NCBI RefSeq assembly: GCF_025561425.1
Contig: NZ_CP094824.1
Coordinates: 2,852,001-2,916,000 of the forward strand
DNA length: 64,000 nucleotides
Direction: 5' to 3'
From: Mammaliicoccus sciuri
Lineage (GTDB): Bacteria > Bacillota > Bacilli > Staphylococcales > Staphylococcaceae
The stretch's first letter is position 1, and each line of letters starts with the position of its first letter. Below the pieces are notes generated by a model, which saw only the letters and a program-made list of their open reading frames with translations, was not told the origin of the DNA and did not search any database. Shown here in pieces: positions 57,593 through 64,000 of this stretch. The position numbers and the translations under genes were made by a program.

Positions 57593-59387
57593 CGGAGCAA
57601 TTGGAACCATCCTCTACTCTGAAGGATTGGATACTTGTCCAGAAAGTTATAATTTGACACACCCTAACAAGATAGAACAAATTCACCGTTCTTATATTGA
57701 AGCTGGTGCAGATATTATTCAAACAAACACGTACGGTGCAAATTTTGAGAAGCTTCAAGATTTTAATTTAGAACATCGCGTAAAAGAAATTCATCGTGAA
57801 GCTGTTCAAATCGCTAAAAGAGCGAGCAACGATCATACGTTTATTCTAGGTACGGTAGGCGGTTTTCGTAATATCAAAAAGAGTAACTTATCAATTGAAG
57901 CCATTCAATATCATACAGAGATTCAAATTGAAACACTTGTTAATGAAGGTGTAGATGGTATTTTATTTGAAACATACTACGATTTAGAAGAATTGCTTGC
58001 TGTCTTAAAAGATACAAAAGCAAGATACGACATTCCGATTATTGCTCAACTAACAGCTAGTAATACAAATTATTTGAGAAATGGCACACCTATACCAGAT
58101 GCATTAGAAACATTAGTGAAAGCCGGTGCAGATGTCGTTGGTTTAAATTGTCATCACGGTCCATATCATATGATTAAGACATTTAAACATATTGACTTAC
58201 CTGATCATGCTTACCTTTCTTGTTATCCAAATGCAAGTTTGCTGGATTTAGAAGACAACGACTTGAAATACAATAACAACTCAGATTACTTTTCAGATGC
58301 AGCTAAAGAGCTCGTTAACCAAGGCGTGAGATTAATAGGTGGATGTTGTGGTACAACACCAGAACATATTAAAAAAATAAAGAATGTCGTCAAAGATTTA
58401 AAGCCTATCAAGCACAAAAATGTTATACCAATCGAAACAAAACAGTACAAAAAGCAAAATAAAGAAGAACCTAGTATTAAAGAGCTTGTTCAACAAAGAC
58501 CAACCGTTATTGTTGAATTAGATACACCTAAACATTTAGATACGAATAAATTTTTCAATGGGATACAAGCTCTAGAAGATGCAGGTGTAGATGCAGTCAC
58601 ACTTGCTGACAATTCCCTAGCAAGCGTAAGAATTTCTAACATTGCCGCAGCAAGTATCATTAAACAAAAGTATAAAATTAGACCACTCGTACACTTAGCT
58701 TGCCGTGATAGAAACTTAATCGGCTTGCAATCTCATCTAATGGGACTTTCGTTACTTGGCATTAATGACATACTAACGATTACGGGTGACCCTTCTAAAG
58801 TGGGTAACTTCCCAGGCGCAACAAGTGTATTCGACGTTAATTCTAGCGGATTAGCTGAAATCATTACACAGTTTAATCAAGGTATAAACGCAGATGGAGA
58901 TACATTGAGAAGCAATACCAACTTCTCTGTTGCAGGTGCATTCAATCCAAATGTAAGACGACTAGAACCAGCAGTCAAAAGATTAGAAAAAAAGATTGAA
59001 TCTGGAATGGAATACTTTATTACACAACCGATTTATGAACCTGAAAGAGTTAAAGAAATATATGAAGCAACCAAACATATAGACGCCCCGATTTTCATTG
59101 GTATTATGCCAATTACGAATTACAATAACGCACTCTTCTTACACAACGAAGTACCTGGTATTAAACTATCAGATACGGTGCTAAACGCCTTTGAAAAAGT
59201 CAAAGATGACAGAGATGCTACAAGAGAACTCAGTATTAATTTGAGTAAACAATTGATTGATGCAGTACACCAATATTTTAATGGACTGTACTTAGTTACA
59301 CCATTTTTAAAATATGATTTAACAGTTGAATTAGCAAATTATTCAAAACTAAAAACTGGAACACAAACCAAGGAGGCAATATTATGA
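57549..59387 (+). CDS. metF: Bifunctional homocysteine S-methyltransferase / 5,10-methylenetetrahydrofolate reductase
   Basis: 612 aa fusion. Residues 1-290 form the zinc homocysteine methyltransferase domain ([35 protein letters not shown] supplying zinc cysteines). Residues about 320-600 form the FAD-dependent reductase barrel ([36 protein letters not shown]). ATG 57549 has AAAGGAGG. This single chain delivers methyltetrahydrofolate to MetE. Confidence 0.93.
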   Translation: MSLKEALKNQILVADGAIGTILYSEGLDTCPESYNLTHPNKIEQIHRSYIEAGADIIQTNTYGANFEKLQDFNLEHRVKEIHREAVQIAKRASNDHTFILGTVGGFRNIKKSNLSIEAIQYHTEIQIETLVNEGVDGILFETYYDLEELLAVLKDTKARYDIPIIAQLTASNTNYLRNGTPIPDALETLVKAGADVVGLNCHHGPYHMIKTFKHIDLPDHAYLSCYPNASLLDLEDNDLKYNNNSDYFSDAAKELVNQGVRLIGGCCGTTPEHIKKIKNVVKDLKPIKHKNVIPIETKQYKKQNKEEPSIKELVQQRPTVIVELDTPKHLDTNKFFNGIQALEDAGVDAVTLADNSLASVRISNIAAASIIKQKYKIRPLVHLACRDRNLIGLQSHLMGLSLLGINDILTITGDPSKVGNFPGATSVFDVNSSGLAEIITQFNQGINADGDTLRSNTNFSVAGAFNPNVRRLEPAVKRLEKKIESGMEYFITQPIYEPERVKEIYEATKHIDAPIFIGIMPITNYNNALFLHNEVPGIKLSDTVLNAFEKVKDDRDATRELSINLSKQLIDAVHQYFNGLYLVTPFLKYDLTVELANYSKLKTGTQTKEAIL

Positions 59388-61630
59388 CAATTAAAACATC
59401 AAATTTAGGATTCCCAAGACTAGGTAAGAAAAGAGAATGGAAAAAAGCCATCGAAAGTTACTGGGCTAAAAAAATAGATAAAGCCGAATTAGATCAAACG
59501 TTGCAGGATTTACACAAAGAAATTTTAACAATTCAGAAAGACCATCACGTTGATCATATCCCTACTGGTGACTTCTCACTTTATGATCACGTGTTAGATA
59601 CATCATTACTATTTAACATTATTCCAGAACGTTTCCAAGGACGTTCTGTAGATGACGATTTATTATTCGATATTGCACGTGGTAACAAAGATCATGTTGC
59701 AAGTGCGTTAATCAAATGGTTCAACACAAACTATCACTACATCGTACCTGAATGGGACAACGTGTCACCTCAATTAAATAACAATGTGTTACTTGAGAAA
59801 TTCAACTTCTCTAAAGAAGTTGGTGTAACATCTCACCCAGTTATTCTTGGTCCTGTTACATACGTAGCCTTATCTAAAGGTGGAGACCAAAGTTTCGACG
59901 AAAAAGTAAGAACACTTTTACCATTATATAAAGACGTATTCGAGCAATTAACTGAAGCTGGCGCTGAATACATCCAAGTAGATGAGCCAATTCTCGTAAC
60001 AGACGGTGCAGCTGATCTTCAAGATATTACGAAAGAAGCATATGAATTCTTTAACGAAGCGGCACCTGCTGCGAAACTTGTCTTACAAACATATTTCGAA
60101 CGCGTAGATTTAAACTTTGTTGGTCAATTACCAGTCTATGGATTCGGTTTAGACTTTGTACATGACAATGGTTTCAACTTACAACAAATCAAAGATGGCT
60201 TATTCCCTAAAGAAAAAGCTTTATTCGCTGGTATCGTTGATGGTAGAAATGTTTGGTCAACTAATATTGAAGAGAAGAAAGCTTTAATCGAAACATTACA
60301 ATCTTATACAGATGAATTAGTGATTCAACCATCTTCTTCATTATTACATGTACCAGTTACTTTAGAAGAAGAAACATTAGACGACTCAGTTCGTGAAGGC
60401 TTAAGCTTTGCGACTGAAAAATTAGACGAACTATATGCTTTAAAACAATTATTTAACGAAAATGATGACACTTTATATAACGAATTAAAAGCGCAATATG
60501 AACGCTTTGAAAGTCAATCATTCAAACAACTAGAATATGACTATGACTCAGTTAAATCAGAACGTACTACACCATTTAAAGAAAGAAAAGTCTTACAAAA
60601 TCAAGTATTAAATTTACCAGACTTACCAACAACAACGATTGGTTCATTCCCTCAATCAAGAGAAGTACGTAAATACCGTGCTGATTGGAAAAACAATCGT
60701 ATTTCAGATGAAAAATACGAAGAATTCGTACAAAATGAAATTAAACGTTGGATTGAAATTCAAGAAGAAATCGGATTAGACGTATTAGTACACGGTGAAT
60801 TTGAACGTAATGACATGGTTGAATTCTTCGGTGAAAAGCTAAACGGATTCTTAGTAACTAATTTTGGTTGGGTTCAATCATATGGTTCTCGTGCCGTTAA
60901 GCCACCAATCATTTACGGAGATGTTAAATGGACAGCTCCATTAACAGTTAAAGAGACATTATATGCTCAAAGTTTAACTGACAAACCTGTTAAAGGTATG
61001 CTTACAGGTCCAGTTACAATTTTAAACTGGTCATTCGAACGTGTGGATATTCCACGTAGCGAAGTTCAAGATCAAATCGCATTAGCAATTAATGAAGAAG
61101 TTCTAGCACTTGAAGAAGCGGGTATTAAAGTCATCCAAGTAGACGAACCAGCATTGCGCGAAGGCTTACCTTTACGTTCTGAATACCATGAAGATTATTT
61201 AAATAAAGCTGTACATTCATTCAAATTATCAACTTCTTCAGTACAAGATTCAACACAAATTCATACACATATGTGCTATTCACAATTTGGTCAAATCATC
61301 CATGCGATCAAATCATTAGATGCTGATGTTATCTCAATCGAAACTTCAAGAAGTCATGGTGACTTAATCAAAGACTTTGAAGATATCACATATGACTTAG
61401 GTATCGGTTTAGGTGTATACGATATTCATAGCCCTCGTATACCTACAGAGGAAGAGATTACAGTTGCAATCAATAGAGCACTTCAAGAAATTGACCGTTC
61501 TCTATTCTGGGTAAACCCTGACTGCGGATTGAAGACAAGACAAGAAGAAGAAGTAAAACAAGCTTTAACTGTATTAGTCAATTCAGTAGAAAAATTACGT
61601 CAAGACAATACAGTTAAACAACCTAACTAA
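59384..61630 (+). CDS. metE: Cobalamin-independent methionine synthase
   Basis: 748 aa, usual length. Zinc ligands lie in HTHMCYSQF and in [10 protein letters not shown] near the C-terminus. [19 protein letters not shown] opens the catalytic domain. It methylates homocysteine with 5-methyltetrahydrofolate polyglutamate. 4-bp overlap with metF. Confidence 0.98.
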   Translation: MTIKTSNLGFPRLGKKREWKKAIESYWAKKIDKAELDQTLQDLHKEILTIQKDHHVDHIPTGDFSLYDHVLDTSLLFNIIPERFQGRSVDDDLLFDIARGNKDHVASALIKWFNTNYHYIVPEWDNVSPQLNNNVLLEKFNFSKEVGVTSHPVILGPVTYVALSKGGDQSFDEKVRTLLPLYKDVFEQLTEAGAEYIQVDEPILVTDGAADLQDITKEAYEFFNEAAPAAKLVLQTYFERVDLNFVGQLPVYGFGLDFVHDNGFNLQQIKDGLFPKEKALFAGIVDGRNVWSTNIEEKKALIETLQSYTDELVIQPSSSLLHVPVTLEEETLDDSVREGLSFATEKLDELYALKQLFNENDDTLYNELKAQYERFESQSFKQLEYDYDSVKSERTTPFKERKVLQNQVLNLPDLPTTTIGSFPQSREVRKYRADWKNNRISDEKYEEFVQNEIKRWIEIQEEIGLDVLVHGEFERNDMVEFFGEKLNGFLVTNFGWVQSYGSRAVKPPIIYGDVKWTAPLTVKETLYAQSLTDKPVKGMLTGPVTILNWSFERVDIPRSEVQDQIALAINEEVLALEEAGIKVIQVDEPALREGLPLRSEYHEDYLNKAVHSFKLSTSSVQDSTQIHTHMCYSQFGQIIHAIKSLDADVISIETSRSHGDLIKDFEDITYDLGIGLGVYDIHSPRIPTEEEITVAINRALQEIDRSLFWVNPDCGLKTRQEEEVKQALTVLVNSVEKLRQDNTVKQPN

Positions 61631-61646
61631 TAAATGAGGTGATGTT

Positions 61647-62390
61647 ATGTCATATCCATTATGGAACACGCTAAATCAACTGAAAGAATATAAATGGGTA
61701 GATTTAACGCATACATTTGATTCAGAATCTCCACATTTTTCAGCTTTTGAAAATGCAGAAACAAAAACATTGTATAAAGTTAAAGACGACGGTTTCTTTG
61801 CCCAATCATGGCAATTTCCTACACAATATGGCACGCATATAGATGCACCGATACATTTTGTAGAACATAAACGATATTTACATGAACTCGGTTTATAAGA
61901 AACAGTCTTACCTTTAATCGTGTTAGATTTTTCAAAAGAAGTAGCCCAAGATTCAGATTTCATACTAACGAAAGAACACATCCTTCAATGGGAATCTGAA
62001 AATGGAACAATTGAAAGTGGAACGTTTGTCGCATTTAGAAGTGACTGGTCAAAGAAATGGCCAGATAAAGAGCAATTTGAGAACAAAGACAAAGATGGTC
62101 ATGAACATCTCCCAGGATGGTCATTAGACGCACTTAAATACTTATTTGAAGAGAGAAAAATCAAGTCAATCGGACATGAAACATTTGATACTGATGCTTC
62201 AGTAGACATCCGTAAAAATAATGACATTGTCGGTGAACGATACGTAATTGGTTTAGATACTTTTCAAATAGAACTGTTAACCGGATTAGATGAACTACCA
62301 ACACGTGGTTCAGTTATATTAGCCATTAGCCCTAAACCTAAAAATGCACCCGGATTCCCTGTCCGAGCATTTGCTATTACCCCTAAATAA
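61647..62390 (+). pseudogene. Cyclase-family (kynurenine-formamidase-like) protein, one in-frame TAA
   Basis: The first 83 codons contain WVDLTHTFDSESPHFSAFEN and the metal-binding QYGTHIDAPIHF of the family. TAA at 61896-61898 interrupts after HELGL. The same frame then continues ETVLPLIVLDFSKEV, GTFVAFRSDWS and HLPGWSLDALKYL to a natural stop at 62390, about 247 codons in all. One substitution would repair it. It is the last gene of the met operon, with RBS GAGGTG. Confidence 0.85.
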
Positions 62391-62395
62391 TAGCA

Positions 62396-62433
62396 CTGCC
62401 ATATGATATTTTTGAGCGAGTATCATATGGCAG
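62396..62433. terminator. Hairpin after the met operon
   Basis: CTGCCATATGATA and TATCATATGGCAG form a 13-bp stem, 6 bp beyond the last stop codon. Confidence 0.7.
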
Positions 62434-62461
62434 ACTACCTTCCCTATATTAAATATATAAT

Positions 62462-62494
62462 AAGCACCTTTCGATGGAGATCGAAAGGTGCTTT
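62462..62494. terminator. Terminator between convergent met operon and cstA
   Basis: AAGCACCTTTCGAT-GGAG-ATCGAAAGGTGCTT stem followed by TTTA, 6 bp from the cstA stop. It serves both strands. Confidence 0.8.
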
Positions 62495-62500
62495 TACTGT

Positions 62501-63955
62501 TTAATATTTAGATACGGGTGATCCTCCGATTTGATAATCTATTTCTATCGCATTTTCACTATTTTTACGATATAAATAATAGAAATACATAGACCATAAA
62601 ATCGTCAAACCAGCTGATAACCAATAACTAAGCGATAAATCCATCCCAAATCCTATTGGTTGGCTTAATATATATGTGAATATATTCCACGTCATGAATA
62701 AAGCAGGTATTAAAGCGACATAGAAATTCTTTTTAGATAGTAATAAATACATAGCGCCTATCCATAGAGCGATAACAGCTGTTGTTTGGTTTGCCCATGA
62801 GAAGTATCTCCAAAGTATTGTGAAATCTACTCTCGTTAAAATAAAACTAATAACAAACATCGGTATCGCAATTGCGAAGCGATTCATTACTTTTTTCTGA
62901 CCGAAATTAAAGTAGTCAGCCAAAATCATTCTCGCACTTCTAAATGAAGTATCACCACTTGTTATTGGTAATACAATAACACCTAATATCGCTAATGTTC
63001 CAAATACAGAACCTAATAACATAGTAGAAGCCTCACTCACTACAAGCGCCGCTTCACCTTTCGCTAACACTTCTTGTAGACCACCATAGCCACCAAATAA
63101 ACTCATAGCAGCCGCAGCCCAAATCATCGCAATAATACCTTCAGCAATCATCATACCGTAGAATATTTTACGACCATTTTTCTCATTATTCGTCGTTCTA
63201 GAAATAATCGGTGATTGTGTCGCATGGAAACCAGATAAGGCACCACAAGTAATCGTAAAGAATAATAAAGGAAAAATTGGCGCCGAATCAGGATGCATAT
63301 TTTTCAATGTTAATTCTGGAATTTCGGCACCAGTCATAAGTAATCGTATAAAGATTCCTATTGCAGAAATCATTAAGATAAATCCAAATATCGGATAAAC
63401 TTTACCAATAATTTTATCGATAGGTATCACTGTTGATAAGAAATAATATAAGAAAATAACAAAAATAATAATACCTAAAGCCACTTTACCATCCATTAAA
63501 GAATGTAATAGTAATGCCGGACTCGTAACAAATACAGTACCTGTTAGTAACAATAGCAATAGTGTAAAGACGTTCACGAGATGTTTCATCACATTACCTA
63601 AAAACTTACCAGCTAATTCAGGTAAATGAGCACCCTTATTACGTATAGAAATCATACCTGTTAAATAATCATGAACAGCACCAGCAAATATAGACCCTAA
63701 CACAATCCAAATAAAAGCAACTGGTCCATATAAAGCACCCATAATCGGTCCAAATATCGGTCCAACCCCTGCAATATTTAACAATTGAATCAATGAGTTC
63801 TTATTTGTCGACATCGGAACAAAATCAATATTATCCCTTTGATCATGAGCAGGCGTCGGACGTTCTTCTTTAACACCAAACATTTTTTCAATATACTTGC
63901 CATATGTAAAATAACCTATAACTAATAAAACGATAGAAACTAAAAATGTAATCAT
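62501..63955 (-). CDS. CstA-family carbon-starvation transporter
   Basis: 484 aa. The signature stretch NIAGVGPIFGPIMGALYGPV and the following GSIFAGAVHDYLTGMIS are characteristic. TKHLEL-type ends are absent, and there are about 13 membrane segments. CstA proteins take up peptides or pyruvate. RBS AAAAGGGGG. A cre site just upstream implies CcpA repression in glucose. Confidence 0.9.
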   Translation of the reverse strand: MITFLVSIVLLVIGYFTYGKYIEKMFGVKEERPTPAHDQRDNIDFVPMSTNKNSLIQLLNIAGVGPIFGPIMGALYGPVAFIWIVLGSIFAGAVHDYLTGMISIRNKGAHLPELAGKFLGNVMKHLVNVFTLLLLLLTGTVFVTSPALLLHSLMDGKVALGIIIFVIFLYYFLSTVIPIDKIIGKVYPIFGFILMISAIGIFIRLLMTGAEIPELTLKNMHPDSAPIFPLLFFTITCGALSGFHATQSPIISRTTNNEKNGRKIFYGMMIAEGIIAMIWAAAAMSLFGGYGGLQEVLAKGEAALVVSEASTMLLGSVFGTLAILGVIVLPITSGDTSFRSARMILADYFNFGQKKVMNRFAIAIPMFVISFILTRVDFTILWRYFSWANQTTAVIALWIGAMYLLLSKKNFYVALIPALFMTWNIFTYILSQPIGFGMDLSLSYWLSAGLTILWSMYFYYLYRKNSENAIEIDYQIGGSPVSKY

Positions 63956-63974
63956 TAAAATCCCCCTTTTAAAA

Positions 63975-63988
63975 TGAAAACGTTTACA
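63975..63988. promoter_or_regulatory. cre (CcpA) site upstream of cstA
   Basis: TGAAAACGTTTACA fits the cre consensus TGWAANCGNTNWCA exactly, about 20 bp upstream of the cstA start. Confidence 0.8.
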
Positions 63989-64000
63989 TAAAAGTATAAA

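Noticed and set aside
36803..62390. Stop-codon recoding explaining the in-frame TAA codons
   Set aside because: Many normal genes here end in TAA, and the interruptions also include TGA and frameshifts. Simple decay or sequence error is enough.

Overview
The window looks like a chromosomal stretch from a low-GC staphylococcus (Staphylococcus or Mammaliicoccus). The evidence is the guanine-riboswitch operon xpt-pbuX-guaB-guaA, the parB-mscS-DUF951-ychF-rpsF-ssb-rpsR block, a T-box met operon, IS431, and the cassette genes cch, ccrA and ccrB. I cannot name the species from sequence alone.

Bases 1 to about 28,960 are accessory DNA built from IS-bounded blocks. From left to right they are: an IS3-family element that starts about 4 bp after the stop codon of an E2-like gene; a two-gene CD-NTase plus E2 cassette (CBASS-like, no effector visible); a Sau3AI-like GATC restriction-modification pair whose nuclease is split by a frameshift; two near-identical IS30-family copies in inverted orientation (about 5550-6877 and 13398-14725); an IS1182-family element; and decayed sulfur and chromate genes (chrA remnant, SulP permease, UspA, broken sqr, and cstB whose native ribosome binding site appears to have been displaced by the second IS30 copy). 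After these come a six-gene operon (methyltransferase plus an Opp/Nik-type ABC importer) behind a near-perfect Zur operator, and an SCC-type remnant: a broken cch copy, a broken AlbA_2 gene, an unknown 476-aa gene behind a LexA-like box, intact cch, intact ccrA, and ccrB cut by IS431.

From about 28,960 to the end the DNA is core-like. guaA, guaB, pbuX and xpt form a purine operon under a riboswitch. They are followed by a SigB-type promoter and an acidic stress protein, a GNAT acetyltransferase, a nitronate monooxygenase interrupted by an in-frame TAA, a nitroreductase, an NSS transporter, and an array of 41-bp repeats into which an IS3-family element has inserted. Next come a dicarboxylate transporter, several uncharacterised genes, a type I pantothenate kinase, the rpsR/ssb/rpsF and ychF/DUF951/mscS/parB block with a parS-like site, the T-box-controlled metI-metC-metF/BHMT-metE operon ending in a cyclase gene broken by an in-frame TAA, and cstA with a cre site upstream.

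The main leads are the orphaned CD-NTase/E2 cassette, the zinc-regulated methyltransferase/ABC operon, the SOS-box-linked unknown gene in the cassette remnant, the tiny 20-21 aa ORFs that follow each cch copy, and the number of single-step broken genes. Two of the breaks sit in poly-A runs, so assembly error must be excluded.
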